NCBI RefSeq assembly: GCF_010686765.1
Contig: NZ_JAAGWF010000022.1
Location: 1-64,000 of the forward strand
Direction: 5' to 3'
DNA length: 64,000 nucleotides
DNA from: Geodermatophilus sabuli
GTDB lineage: Bacteria > Actinomycetota > Actinomycetes > Mycobacteriales > Geodermatophilaceae
The notes beneath the pieces were generated by a model. That model saw only the letters and a program-made list of their open reading frames with translations. It was not told the DNA's origin and ran no database searches. How positions within the stretch are numbered: position 1 is the stretch's first letter; each line of letters begins with the position of its first letter. This document shows, in pieces, positions 9,245-18,630 of this stretch. A program made the translations under genes and the position numbers.

Positions 9245-11713
9245 TCAGCGGGCGCGGCGGGTCGGGGCCGCGGTGGCCGGGTCCTCGGGCCAGGCGTGCC
9301 GCGGGTACCGGCCCCGCAGCTCGCTGCGGACGGCGGGATAGCCGGTCCCCCAGAAGCCGGCGAGGTCCGCGGTGGTGGCCACCACCCGGCTCGCCGGCGA
9401 CAGCAGCTGCAACCGCAGCGGGCGACCGGCCACCACCGGCGCGGCCGCCCAGCCGAACACCTCCTGGACCCGCACCGACAGCGTCGGCACCGCGGGATCG
9501 GTGTAGTCCACCCGCAGGCGCGACCCGGTCGGCACCTGGACCCGCTCGGGGACCAGCTCGTCGAGCCGGCCGGCCAGCGACCAGGGCAGCAGCGCGCGCA
9601 GGGCAGCGGCCACGTCGATGCGGGCGAGGTCGGCCCGCCCGCGGGCGGCCGACAGCGCCGGCAGGTCGGCCAGCGCGGTGCGCAGGGCGTCGTCGTCCAC
9701 CGCCGGCCAGGGCGGTCCCAGACCCGCGTGCGCGGCGGCCAGCCGCTCGCGGAGGGCGACCGCGGCCGGCGTCCAGCGCAGCAGGGACAGCCCCTCGCGG
9801 CGCAGCCCCTCGGCGACGGCGGCGGCCAGCGCGGCAGGATCGGGGTCGGGCAGGGGCCGCTCGGCGAGCACGACCGCCCCGATCCGTTCCACCCGCGATG
9901 CGCGGACGTCCCCGTCCCGCCAGGTCACCTCCGGCTCGTCGGTGACGCCGCCGACCTCGCGGGCGGTCGCCTCGTCGACCACCACCGCCTGCCGCACGCG
10001 GGCGTCCCGCCGGCCCGGCTGCCGGTCCGCGGCGGCCACCGCCAGCCAGGGCGCCCCGCCCAGCGCGGTGCCCGGCGCCAGCTCCGCGCCGGTCCCGGCC
10101 GCGAGCAGGTAGGTGCGCTCGCTCCCGGGACGGCGGCGGGCCAGCCACCCGGGGTGGGCCAGCGCGACGACCAGGCCGGCGGCGACGTCGTCGGGCAGGT
10201 CGGTGTCCGGCGCCGGGGGGACCGCCCGGGCCAGCCGGGCGGCCTCCTCCCGCCACCGGCCGGCCGGGCCGCCGCCGGCTCGCCGGAGCGACCGCCAGTC
10301 GGCGACCAGGTCGTCGGACCGGGTGGGGACGTCGGCCGAGAGCAGCGCGACCACCTCCGCGGCGCGGCGGCGGCCGACCAGCGGCGCGCCGTCGACCAGG
10401 GCGCGGGCGAGCCGCGGCGGAGCGCCGACGGCGGTGAGCGCCCGCCCGCGGGCGGTGACCCGGCCCGCGCCGTCCACCGCGCCGAGCTCACGCAGCGTCT
10501 CGCGGGCGGCGGCGGACGCCGCGGCCGGGAGCGGGTCGGGCAGGGCGAGTCCGGCGCCGTCCGGAGCGCCCCAGCAGGCCAGCTCGAGGGCCAGGCCGGT
10601 GAGGTCGGCGACGGCGATCTCCGGCTCCGGATGCGCCGGCAGCCGGTCGTGCTCGGCCGCCGACCACAGCCGGTACACCCGGCCGGGGCCCTCGCGCCCG
10701 GCCCGGCCCGCGCGCTGCACCGCCGAGGACCGGGACACCCGCACGGTGGCCAGCGCCCCGAGCCCCCGGGCGACGTCGAACCGCGGGACGCGGGCCAGGC
10801 CGGCGTCCACCACGGCGCGCACCCCCGGCACGGTGAGGCTGCTCTCCGCGACGTCGGTGGCCAGCACGACCCGCCGCCGGGGTCCAGGGGTCAGCGCGGC
10901 GTCCTGGTCGGCGGCGGGCAGCCGACCGTGCAGCGGGCGGACGTCGGCGTCCACCCCGGACAGCCGGCCGGCGACCCCGACGATCTCGGCCGCGCCCGGC
11001 AGGAAGACGAGGACGTCGCCGGCGGTCTCGGCCAGCGCCCGCCGGGTGGTCGCGGCGACGGCGTCGAGCAGCCGCGGGTCGACCCGGCTGCCGTGCGGCG
11101 GCGCGACCGGCGCGTCGGGCGGGCACCACACCGGGTCCACCGCGTACAGCCGGCCGGTGGCCGCGACCACCGGCGCCGGGGTGCCGGCGCCGAGCAGCTC
11201 CGCCAGCCGGCCGGCCTGCGCCGTCGCCGACATGGCCAGCAGCCGCAGGTCCGGGCGCAGGTGGGCGCGCACGTCGAGGCCGAAGGCCAGCGCGAGGTCG
11301 GTGTCCAGGTGCCGCTCGTGGCACTCGTCCAGCACGACGGCGGAGACGCCGGGCAGGTCCGGGTCGGCCTGCAGCCGGCGGACCAGCAGCCCGGTCGTGA
11401 CCACCTCGACGCGGGTGTGCTCGCTGCGCCGGCTGTCCCCGCGGACGCTGTAGCCGACCGCTGCCCCGACCGGCTCCCCGAGCAGCGCGGCCATCCGGCG
11501 GGCGGCCGCCCGGGTGGCCACCCGTCGGGGCTCGGCCACCAGCACCCGGCCGGGCAGCTCGGCGGCCAGGGCCAGCGGGACGAGCGTGGTCTTCCCGGTG
11601 CCCGGTGGCGCGACCAGCACCGCGCTGCCGGCTCCGGTCAGGGCCTCGACGAGGGCCGGGAGGACCGCCCGCACGGGCAGATCGGTCCCCGGCGTCCCGG
11701 GCGGCGGCAGCAC
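9245..11713 (-). CDS. hrpB: ATP-dependent helicase HrpB
   Basis: 822 aa DEAH/RHA helicase. Walker A is APPGTGKTT at about residue 37, DECH is at about 128, and SAT appears in the motif III region. The QRAGRAGREGPGRVYRLW motif VI, an HA2 domain and the HrpB-specific C-terminal domain complete the family architecture and length. HrpB is a conserved RNA-helicase-like protein whose cell role is poorly defined. It is a single gene, convergent with the ABC permease and read away from the molybdenum hydroxylase operon terminator. Confidence 0.95.
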   Translation of the reverse strand: MLPPPGTPGTDLPVRAVLPALVEALTGAGSAVLVAPPGTGKTTLVPLALAAELPGRVLVAEPRRVATRAAARRMAALLGEPVGAAVGYSVRGDSRRSEHTRVEVVTTGLLVRRLQADPDLPGVSAVVLDECHERHLDTDLALAFGLDVRAHLRPDLRLLAMSATAQAGRLAELLGAGTPAPVVAATGRLYAVDPVWCPPDAPVAPPHGSRVDPRLLDAVAATTRRALAETAGDVLVFLPGAAEIVGVAGRLSGVDADVRPLHGRLPAADQDAALTPGPRRRVVLATDVAESSLTVPGVRAVVDAGLARVPRFDVARGLGALATVRVSRSSAVQRAGRAGREGPGRVYRLWSAAEHDRLPAHPEPEIAVADLTGLALELACWGAPDGAGLALPDPLPAAASAAARETLRELGAVDGAGRVTARGRALTAVGAPPRLARALVDGAPLVGRRRAAEVVALLSADVPTRSDDLVADWRSLRRAGGGPAGRWREEAARLARAVPPAPDTDLPDDVAAGLVVALAHPGWLARRRPGSERTYLLAAGTGAELAPGTALGGAPWLAVAAADRQPGRRDARVRQAVVVDEATAREVGGVTDEPEVTWRDGDVRASRVERIGAVVLAERPLPDPDPAALAAAVAEGLRREGLSLLRWTPAAVALRERLAAAHAGLGPPWPAVDDDALRTALADLPALSAARGRADLARIDVAAALRALLPWSLAGRLDELVPERVQVPTGSRLRVDYTDPAVPTLSVRVQEVFGWAAAPVVAGRPLRLQLLSPASRVVATTADLAGFWGTGYPAVRSELRGRYPRHAWPEDPATAAPTRRAR

Positions 11714-11760
11714 GCCGTCCAGTCTCCCCGCCGGGGAGTCCCGGTACCGGAGGCCGGACG

Positions 11761-11798
11761 CCGGCGAGGGACCCCGTTACCGGGGAGTTCCTCGCCGG
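11761..11798 (-). terminator. terminator of the molybdenum hydroxylase operon
   Basis: Outer stem CCGGCGAGG (11761-11769) pairs with CCTCGCCGG (11790-11798). An inner stem CCCCG-TTAC-CGGGG is nested inside. It lies 2 nt past the stop of the large subunit gene. Confidence 0.8.
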
Positions 11799-11800
11799 GG

Positions 11801-13903
11801 TCAGCGGAAGAACTTGTCGGGGGTGAGGGGCAGGTCGCGGATCCGCTTGCCGGTGGCGTGCCAGTAGCCGTTGGCGATCGCAGCCGCGGCCCCGACGATG
11901 CCGATCTCGCCGATGCCCTTGATCCCCAGCTCGTTGACCAGCGGGTCGTCCTCCTCCAGCCAGGCGATGTCGATCTCGCCGATGTCGGCGTTGGTGGCCA
12001 CGTGGTACTCGGCGAGGTCGTGGTTGGCGTAGTGGCCGAAGTGCTCGTCCTGCACCGACTCCTCGTGCAGCGCCATGGACAGGCCCATGCAGAAGCCGCC
12101 GAGGAACTGCGAGCGGGCGGTCTTGGCGTTCACGATCGTCCCGGCCGCGTACACGCTGGTGGCGCGGGGCACCCGCACCTCGCCGGTGTCGGCGTCCACC
12201 CGGACCTCGACGAAGTGCGCACCGAACGTGTGCATCGAGTGGGTCTCCGCGGCGTCCGACGGCCCGGGGACGCCGCCCTCGACCGTCAGCCCGTCCGGTG
12301 GCAGCTGCCCGCCGAGGGCGTCCAGCCGGCGGTGCAGCTCCCGGGCGGTGAGCTCGATCGCGGACCCCCAGGACGCCGTCCCCATCGAGCCGCCCGCGCC
12401 ACCGGCGAAGGGCAGCGCGCTGTCACCGATCCGCAGCTCCACCGACGCCAGGTCGGTGTGCAGCGCGTCAGCGGCGATCTGCGACAGCGCCGTCCACGCG
12501 CCGGTGCCGATGTCGGAGCCGTCGATCTCGACGAGGTGGCGGACGGGCGCGGCCCCGCCGTGGACGGTGATCCGGCAGTCGGCCCTGCGCCGCCGGGCGG
12601 GATAGGTGGCCGCGGCGACGCCGGTGCCGACCAGCCACCGCCCGTCGGTGCGGACGCCCGGCCTCGGGTCGCGCCCCGCCCAGCCGAACCGCTCGGCACC
12701 GGTGCGCAGGCAGCCGACCAGCGACCGGGACGACCACGGGACGTCCCGCTCGGGATCGCGCTCGGGCTCGTTGCGGATGCGCAGCTCGACCGGGTCGATG
12801 CCGAGGGTGTGCGCGAGCTCGTCCATCGCCGACTCCAGCGCGTACATGCCCGGCGTCTCCCCCGGCGCGCGCATGATCGTCGGCGGGGGTACGTCGAGCC
12901 GGGCCAGCCGGTGCGTCGTCCGCCGGTGCGGGGCGGCGTACATGACCCGGGTCCCGGTGGCGGTCTGCTCGGCGAACTCGCTGATCCGCGCGGTGTGCTC
13001 CACCACCTCGTGGCTGATGGCGCTGAGCCGGCCCTCCGGGTCGGCCCCGAGCCGGATCCGCTGGATGGTGGGGGTGCGGTGGCCGACCAGGCTGAACATC
13101 TGCTGCCGGGACAGCTCCAGGACGACGGTGCGCCCGACCGCCCGGGCGGCCAGCGCGGCGAGCATCTGGTTGGGGTGGGTGAACGCCTTGGAGCCGAACG
13201 CCCCGCCGACGTAGGGCGAGACCACCCGCACCTGGTCCCCGGAGTCCAGGCCGAAGCCGGTGACCAGGTCGTCGACGATGGTGTGCGGGCCCTGGTCGGC
13301 GTCCCAGAGGGTCAGCGTGTCGCCGTTCCAGCGGGCCATCGACGTGTGCATCTCGATCGGGTTGTGGTGCTGGGTGGGTGTCTCGTAGACCGCGTCGTGC
13401 ACCACGGCGGCGGCGGCCAGCGCTCCCTCGACGTCCCCGATCTCGGAGTCGGTGGCGGCGCCGCCCATCACGTTCGGCGGCGCGTAGAGGTCGGGGCGGT
13501 CGACGGCCAGGTGGACGTCCGGCGGCTGCGCGGCGTACTCGACGAGCACCTCCCCCACCGCCGCCGCGGCGATCTCCGACGTCTCGGCCACGACCGCCGC
13601 CACCACCTGGCCCTGGTAGTGCACGTCGAGGGACTGCAGCACCGGCAGGTCCGAGGCCAGCTCCTCGGACAGCCGTGGGGCGTTGGCCGGGGTGAGGACG
13701 GCGAGCACGCCCGGCAGCGCCTCCGCGACGGTCGGGTCCAGCCGGGTGATCCGGCCGCGGTTGACGGTGCTCTGCACCAGCGCGAGGTGCGCGATCGGCT
13801 CGCCCGGGTCCTGCTCGTAGGCGTAGGGCGCCGTGCCGCGCACCTTCGCCGGGCCGTCGATGCGGTCGATGCCGGCGCCGACGACGCGGTCGACGGTGGT
13901 CAC
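11801..13903 (-). CDS. xanthine dehydrogenase family, molybdopterin-binding large subunit
   Basis: 700 aa. The N-terminal Ald_Xan_dh_C domain is followed by two molybdopterin-binding domains. The GGAFGSK motif near residue 235 and the C-terminal GIGEIGI motif, whose Glu is the catalytic base of the family, are present. It resembles the PaoC/YagR aldehyde oxidoreductase branch more than true xanthine dehydrogenase (judged by eye). The start GTG at 13903 overlaps the stop of the FAD subunit as GTGA. Substrate unknown: an aldehyde or aromatic hydroxylation is plausible. No XdhC-type maturation gene is adjacent. Confidence 0.93.
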   Translation of the reverse strand: MTTVDRVVGAGIDRIDGPAKVRGTAPYAYEQDPGEPIAHLALVQSTVNRGRITRLDPTVAEALPGVLAVLTPANAPRLSEELASDLPVLQSLDVHYQGQVVAAVVAETSEIAAAAVGEVLVEYAAQPPDVHLAVDRPDLYAPPNVMGGAATDSEIGDVEGALAAAAVVHDAVYETPTQHHNPIEMHTSMARWNGDTLTLWDADQGPHTIVDDLVTGFGLDSGDQVRVVSPYVGGAFGSKAFTHPNQMLAALAARAVGRTVVLELSRQQMFSLVGHRTPTIQRIRLGADPEGRLSAISHEVVEHTARISEFAEQTATGTRVMYAAPHRRTTHRLARLDVPPPTIMRAPGETPGMYALESAMDELAHTLGIDPVELRIRNEPERDPERDVPWSSRSLVGCLRTGAERFGWAGRDPRPGVRTDGRWLVGTGVAAATYPARRRRADCRITVHGGAAPVRHLVEIDGSDIGTGAWTALSQIAADALHTDLASVELRIGDSALPFAGGAGGSMGTASWGSAIELTARELHRRLDALGGQLPPDGLTVEGGVPGPSDAAETHSMHTFGAHFVEVRVDADTGEVRVPRATSVYAAGTIVNAKTARSQFLGGFCMGLSMALHEESVQDEHFGHYANHDLAEYHVATNADIGEIDIAWLEEDDPLVNELGIKGIGEIGIVGAAAAIANGYWHATGKRIRDLPLTPDKFFR

Positions 13904-14895
13904 GCCGCCCCCTCGGTGAGCTGGAGCAGGGTGCGGACGACGACGTTGCGGGCCATCGGCAGCTTGTAGGCGTTGTCCCGGAGCGGCGTGGCGGCGGCCA
14001 GTTCGGCGTCGATCGCGGCGGCGAACTCCGCCTCGGTGGCCGGCCGGCCGCGCAGCGCGTCCTCGGCGGCCGTGGCCCGCCACGGCTTGTGCGCCACCCC
14101 GCCGAGCGCCAGCCGGACGTCGGCGACCACGCCGTCGGTCACCCGCAGCGCGGCGGCGACGCTGACCAGGGCGAAGGCGAACGACGCCCGGTCGCGCACC
14201 TTGCGGTACCGCGAGGGCATCCCCAGCGGCGGGACGTCGATCGCGGTGATCAGCTCCCCGTGCCGCAGCGTGGTGTCGCGGGAGGGGTCGTCGCCGGGCA
14301 GCCGGTGCAGGTCGGCCAGCGGGACGCTGCGCTCCCCGTCGGGGCCGAGCACCCGCACGACCGCGTCGAGGGCGACCATCGCCACGGCCATGTCGGAGGG
14401 GTGCGTGGCCACGCAGGTGCCCGGCCCGTCGAGGGTCTGGCCGAGGACGGCGTGGTTGCGGTGCAGGCCGGCCAGCGCCCCGCACCCGCTGCCGGGGCGG
14501 CGCTTGTTGCACGGCCGGGTGACGTCGGTGAAGTAGCTGCACCGGGTGCGCTGCAGCAGGTTGCCGCCGGTGGTGGCCCGGTTGCGCAGCTGGCCGGAGG
14601 CGCCGGCCAGCAGCGCCCGGGCGAGCACCGGCCAGCGCTCGCGGACCCGCCGGTCGGCGGCGAGGTCGGCGTTGGGGACGCCGGCACCGATCCGCAGCGA
14701 CCCGTCGGCCAGTTCGGTCACCTCGCGGGAGGTGAGGGTGCGGACGTCGACGAGCACGTCGGGCGTGGCCACCCCGAGCTTCATCAGGTCGACCAGGTTG
14801 GTGCCTCCGCCGAGGAAGGCGCCGGCCGGCTCGCCGGCCAGCAGCGCGACCGCGGCGGCGGGATCGGCGGCGCGCTCGTAGCGGAACTCCCTCAC
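13900..14895 (-). CDS. xanthine dehydrogenase family, FAD-binding subunit
   Basis: 331 aa CoxM/PaoB-type flavin subunit. The FAD-binding stretch LGGGTNLVDLMKLGV lies near residue 30 and the GQLRNRATTGGNLLQ motif near 105. A Cys-rich insertion (CSYF...PCNKRRPGSGC) matches the extra 4Fe-4S loop of PaoB and 4-hydroxybenzoyl-CoA reductase beta. It passes electrons from the 2Fe-2S subunit to FAD. It is coupled by 4-nt overlaps on both sides. Confidence 0.93.
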   Translation of the reverse strand: MREFRYERAADPAAAVALLAGEPAGAFLGGGTNLVDLMKLGVATPDVLVDVRTLTSREVTELADGSLRIGAGVPNADLAADRRVRERWPVLARALLAGASGQLRNRATTGGNLLQRTRCSYFTDVTRPCNKRRPGSGCGALAGLHRNHAVLGQTLDGPGTCVATHPSDMAVAMVALDAVVRVLGPDGERSVPLADLHRLPGDDPSRDTTLRHGELITAIDVPPLGMPSRYRKVRDRASFAFALVSVAAALRVTDGVVADVRLALGGVAHKPWRATAAEDALRGRPATEAEFAAAIDAELAAATPLRDNAYKLPMARNVVVRTLLQLTEGAA

Positions 14896-15413
14896 GGCCG
14901 CACCCCGCTGTCGGCCGCGACGTCGGCGACCGCCGGGACGATGTGGGCGTAGGCGGCGCACCGGCACAGGTTGCCGCTCAGGCGCTCGCGGATCTCGGCG
15001 TCGGTCAGCTCGGCGTCGTCCGCGGTGAGGTCGGCGGTGACCGCGCTCGGCCAGCCGGCCCGCGCCTCCTCGATCACGCCGACGGCCGAGCAGATCTGGC
15101 CGGGCGTGCAGTACCCGCACTGGAAGGCGTCGCGCTCGACGAAGGACCGGTGCAGGGGATGGGGGCCGCCGGCGGCCAGGCCGTCCGACGTCGTCACCGC
15201 GGCGTCGTCGACGGTCACGGCGAGGACCAGGCAGTTGTTCACCCGGCGGCCGTCGAGCAGCACCGTGCAGGCGCCGCACTGGCCGTGGTCACAGCCCTTC
15301 TTGGCGCTGGTGTTGCGCAGCCGGTCCCGGAGCGCGTCGAGCAGGGTGGTGCGGGTGTCCACGGTCAGCGGGTGCGCCGCCCCGTCGACCCGCAGCGTGA
15401 TCTGGGAGTCCAC
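14892..15413 (-). CDS. xanthine dehydrogenase family, 2Fe-2S subunit
   Basis: 173 aa CoxS/PaoA-type protein with two 2Fe-2S clusters: the ferredoxin-like CDHGQCGACTVLLDG...NNC motif at about 41-61 and the helical C-terminal CGYCTPGQ...CRC motif. E. coli PaoA has a Tat signal. None is seen here, so this enzyme should be cytoplasmic. It is the first gene of the three-gene operon, with an AGGAG ribosome site before the GTG. Confidence 0.94.
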   Translation of the reverse strand: MDSQITLRVDGAAHPLTVDTRTTLLDALRDRLRNTSAKKGCDHGQCGACTVLLDGRRVNNCLVLAVTVDDAAVTTSDGLAAGGPHPLHRSFVERDAFQCGYCTPGQICSAVGVIEEARAGWPSAVTADLTADDAELTDAEIRERLSGNLCRCAAYAHIVPAVADVAADSGVRP

Positions 15414-15453
15414 GCCCGCGCTCCTGCCCCCGCAACCGGTGTGGCCAAACGGG

Positions 15454-16326
15454 TCAGGGGACGTCGGTCGGTGGCTCGGGCCAGCGGGGGACGCCGCCGG
15501 GCGCGCCGTCCCCGGGCGGCGCGCCGAACCGGGCCGGCCGCCGCTCCAGGAAGGACGCGACGCCCTCGGCGGCGTCCGGGCCGGCGCCGAGCTCGACCAG
15601 GGCGCGCGACTCGGCGCGGTGGGCGTCCCACGGCGAGGCCGCGCCCAGCATCGACCAGAGCAGCCGGCGGGCCGCGGCGACCGCCACGCCGGAGGTGTTG
15701 TCGGCGATCTCCCGGGCCAGACCCAGCGCGGTGGGCAGCAGCTCGGGATCGGGGACCACCCGGGACACCAGCCGCCCCCGCAGCGCCTCGGCGGCGTCGA
15801 ACACCCGCCCGGTGGCCACCCACTCCATCGCCTGGCTGATGCCGACCACCCGGGGCAGGAACCACGACGAGGCGGCCTCGGGCACGATGCCGCGCCGGGT
15901 GAAGACGAACCCGAAGCGGGCCGACTCGGCGGCGATCCGGACGTCCATCGGCAGCGTCAAGGTGGCGCCGATGCCGACGGCGGGGCCGTTGACCGCGGCG
16001 ATCACCGGTTTGCGCAGCGCGGCGAAGGGCAGCGAGGCGATGCCACCCCAGTCCCGCGGGACGCCGTCGATCGTGCCGCGGTCAGGGGCGGCTGCCCGGT
16101 CGGTGAACGTGCCGCGCCCGGCTCCGAGGTCGGCGCCGGCGCAGAACGCCCGGCCGGCGCCGGTCACCACGACCACGCGGACGGCGTCGTCGACGTCGGC
16201 GGCGCCCGCGGCGGCGGCCAGCTCGGCCGCCATGACGGGGGTGAACGCGTTGAGCCGGTCCGGCCGGTCCAGCGTGATCGTCGCGACGCCGTCGGCCACC
16301 TCGTACCGCACCTGGAGCGGGGTCAT
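15454..16326 (-). CDS. enoyl-CoA hydratase/isomerase family protein
   Basis: 290 aa crotonase-fold protein. The oxyanion-hole motif AFCAGADLG lies near residue 61 and the second motif NGPAVGIGATLTLP near 120. A Glu (IVPEAASSW) is at the usual catalytic position near 150. It is the third gene of an operon after two acyl-CoA dehydrogenases, with an ATGA overlap to the second. The order fits hydration of an enoyl-CoA made by the dehydrogenases. A proline-rich C-terminal tail is unusual. Confidence 0.92.
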   Translation of the reverse strand: MTPLQVRYEVADGVATITLDRPDRLNAFTPVMAAELAAAAGAADVDDAVRVVVVTGAGRAFCAGADLGAGRGTFTDRAAAPDRGTIDGVPRDWGGIASLPFAALRKPVIAAVNGPAVGIGATLTLPMDVRIAAESARFGFVFTRRGIVPEAASSWFLPRVVGISQAMEWVATGRVFDAAEALRGRLVSRVVPDPELLPTALGLAREIADNTSGVAVAAARRLLWSMLGAASPWDAHRAESRALVELGAGPDAAEGVASFLERRPARFGAPPGDGAPGGVPRWPEPPTDVP

Positions 16327-17312
16327 CCCAGGGCGCCGGCGACGGCGAGCCGGGCGACGGCGTCCAGGTGCTCGGCGGCGTCGCCGAGCAGCAACCGGTC
16401 GACCTTCGCCCGCCGCCAGTACAGGTGCGCGTCGTGCTCCCAGGTGAACCCGATGCCGCCGTGCACCTGGATGCAGGTCTCGGCGGCCCGCTCGAAGGCC
16501 TCCGCCGCGTACGCCTTGGCCGCCGCGGCGGCCAGCGGCAGCTCGCCCGGAGCGGCGTCGGCCGCCCAGGCCGCCCACCACACCAGCGAGCGGAGCTGGT
16601 CCACGCCCACCCACGCATCGACGAGCAGGTGCTTGACCGCCTGGTAGGAGCCGATCCGCCGGCCGAACGCCTCCCGTTCCCGCGCGTAGTCCACCGCCAG
16701 TGCCACCGCCCGGTCGGCCGCACCGAGGTCCTCGGCGGCGAGGACGACCGCGGCCACCCGCCGGGCGCGGGCCCACAGCTCCCCGGCGTCCCCGGCGAGC
16801 ACCTCCCGCGAGGTCAGCCGCACCGAGGCGAGCCCGCGGGTGGCGTCGATCGGCCGGCCGGGCTCGGCCTCGCCCTCCCCCACGACCAGGTCGCCGCCGT
16901 CGAGGCCGAGGAACAGCGTGGCGCCGGCGGCGTCGACCGACGGCGCCGACCCGGTCACCGCCCCGTCGAGGACGGCGAACCGGGCCGAGCCGTCGGCCAG
17001 CCGCGCGGCGAGGCCGGGGTGGTCGGCCAGCAGCACCGCGGCGCGCGCGGCGGTCGCCAGCGACGGGCCGGCCAGCACCGCCCCGCCCTGCTCGGCGACG
17101 ACGGCGAGGTCGAGGACGCTGCTCCCGGCCCCGCCCGCGGACTCGGGCACGGTGATGCCGAGGAAGCCGATGCCGGCCAGCGCCGCGTGCCCGGGCTCGA
17201 CCGCACCGCCGTCGAGCGCGGCCCGGGCCGCGGCGGCCGACGCCGAGCCGCGGTAGAACTCGCGGGCACCGGCGGCGGCGGCGCGCTGGTCGGGGCCGAG
17301 GTCGAAGTTCAC
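16323..17312 (-). CDS. acyl-CoA dehydrogenase, short subunit
   Basis: 329 aa, about 50 residues shorter than a typical ACAD. It has the ACAD N-terminal, beta and C-terminal domains with the signature REREAFGRRIGSYQAVKHLL and the C-terminal HGGIGFTWEHDAHLYWRR. Paired ACAD genes of unequal length are characteristic of actinobacterial alpha2-beta2 FadE enzymes acting on steroid or bulky side chains (family knowledge). GTGA overlap with the preceding dehydrogenase. The true partner arrangement is inference. Confidence 0.92.
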   Translation of the reverse strand: MNFDLGPDQRAAAAGAREFYRGSASAAAARAALDGGAVEPGHAALAGIGFLGITVPESAGGAGSSVLDLAVVAEQGGAVLAGPSLATAARAAVLLADHPGLAARLADGSARFAVLDGAVTGSAPSVDAAGATLFLGLDGGDLVVGEGEAEPGRPIDATRGLASVRLTSREVLAGDAGELWARARRVAAVVLAAEDLGAADRAVALAVDYAREREAFGRRIGSYQAVKHLLVDAWVGVDQLRSLVWWAAWAADAAPGELPLAAAAAKAYAAEAFERAAETCIQVHGGIGFTWEHDAHLYWRRAKVDRLLLGDAAEHLDAVARLAVAGALG

Positions 17313-18529
17313 CGTCGTCCCCCGGCGAAGGGCGCCGTCTTGTCGGTGCGGGGTTCCGGCGGCAGACCGAGCACCCGCTCGCCGAGGATGTTGCGCAGCA
17401 CCTGGTCGGTGCCGCCGGCGATCGCCAGGCCGGGCAGGTACCCCTGGCTGCGCTGCCAGGTGTCGTCGCCGTCGGCGGTCGCGGCGTAGACGGCGTCGTC
17501 CCCGAGCAGCCGGACGCCGGCGTCGGCCACCAGCCGGGCCGCGGCGGTACCGGCCAGCTTGCCGGCGCTGGCCTCCGGCCCGGGCAGACCCCCGTGGCTC
17601 AGCACGGTGAACCGGCGGTAGCCGGTGTAGCGCGCGGCCAGCGCGGCGACCACGGCCCGGCCGACCGCCTGGCGGGCGAGCACCTGACGCTCCGCGTCGA
17701 GCGCGGGCAGCCGCTCGCGCGCGTGCGCGGCCAGGGTCTCCACCGGCACCCCGAGGTCGCCCCCGGCGCCGCCGATGGCGACCCGCTCGTTCATCAGCGT
17801 GGTGAGCGCGACCCGCCAGCCCTCCCCCGGCTCGCCCAGCCGCTCGGCGTCGGGGACGCGCACGTCGTCGAAGAAGACCTCGTTGAAGCCGGCCGAGCCG
17901 ACCATCTGCCGCAGCGGCCGCACGGTGACGCCGGGCGCGTGCAGGTCGACGACGAACATGGTGAGCCCGGCGTGCTTGGGCCGGTCGGGGTCGGTGCGGG
18001 CGAGCAGGATGCCGAGGTCGGCGACGTGCGCCAGCGTCGTCCACACCTTCTGGCCGTTGACCACCCAGTCCGCACCGTCGCGCACGGCGGTGGTGCGCAG
18101 CGCGGCGAGGTCCGAGCCCGACGCCGGCTCGCTGAACAGCTGGCACCACACGTCGTCGGCGCGCAGCAGCCGGGACAGGTAGCGGTCGCGCTGGTCCTGG
18201 CTGCCGTGCGCGATGACCGTGGGCCCGCACATGCCGAGCCCGATGTGGTTGATCAGCACGGGCACCCGCGCCCGGGCGAGCTCCTGCGCGACGATCGCCT
18301 GCTGCACCACGGTGCCGCCCTGCCCGCCGTACTCGCGCGGCCAGGTCACCCCGACCAGGCCGGCCTCGGCGAGCACCCGCTGGGTGTGCCGGAACTGCGC
18401 CTGGTGGGTGCCGGGGTCGACCGCCTCCTCCCCGTGGCCGGCGTGCACCAGCTCGCCGGCGTGCTCGGCCAGCCGCGCCCGCACCGAGGCCCGGTAGGCG
18501 GCCTCCTCCGGGCTGTCGTCGAAGTCCAC
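17309..18529 (-). CDS. acyl-CoA dehydrogenase, long subunit
   Basis: 406 aa. Full ACAD domains are present: the flavin-contact run FSEPASGSDLA near 120, the WVVNGQKVWTTLAH motif and the C-terminal AGGTDQVLRNILGERVLGLP. It is the first gene of the ACAD-ACAD-hydratase operon and is divergent from a TetR regulator 101 bp away. The GTG at 18529 is chosen because the protein begins VDFDDSPEE, as in relatives. Likely oxidises an acyl-CoA made by one of the two synthetases nearby. Confidence 0.93.
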   Translation of the reverse strand: MDFDDSPEEAAYRASVRARLAEHAGELVHAGHGEEAVDPGTHQAQFRHTQRVLAEAGLVGVTWPREYGGQGGTVVQQAIVAQELARARVPVLINHIGLGMCGPTVIAHGSQDQRDRYLSRLLRADDVWCQLFSEPASGSDLAALRTTAVRDGADWVVNGQKVWTTLAHVADLGILLARTDPDRPKHAGLTMFVVDLHAPGVTVRPLRQMVGSAGFNEVFFDDVRVPDAERLGEPGEGWRVALTTLMNERVAIGGAGGDLGVPVETLAAHARERLPALDAERQVLARQAVGRAVVAALAARYTGYRRFTVLSHGGLPGPEASAGKLAGTAAARLVADAGVRLLGDDAVYAATADGDDTWQRSQGYLPGLAIAGGTDQVLRNILGERVLGLPPEPRTDKTAPFAGGRR

Positions 18530-18594
18530 GGGCGGCGCCTTCCGTCGTCGGGGAGTGTGCCGCAGCGTGGCAGCGACCCCCGGAGCGGTCAACG

Positions 18595-18623
18595 GTGACT
18601 GTTCCACCGCCCCGGCCTACGCT
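18595..18623 (+). promoter_or_regulatory. leaderless promoter of the TetR gene
   Basis: GTGACT (18595-18600), 17-bp spacer, TACGCT (18618-18623), then 7 nt and GTG at 18631. The spacing supports transcription starting at the start codon and helps choose that start over the GTG at 18595. Confidence 0.6.
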
Positions 18624-18630
18624 CGCGCCC

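Noticed and set aside
7307-13969. A plus-strand open frame of more than 2000 codons
   Set aside because: It runs antisense or out of frame through the permease, hrpB and the molybdenum hydroxylase genes, is dominated by Arg/Gly/Pro/Ala, and exists only because stops are rare in very high GC DNA.
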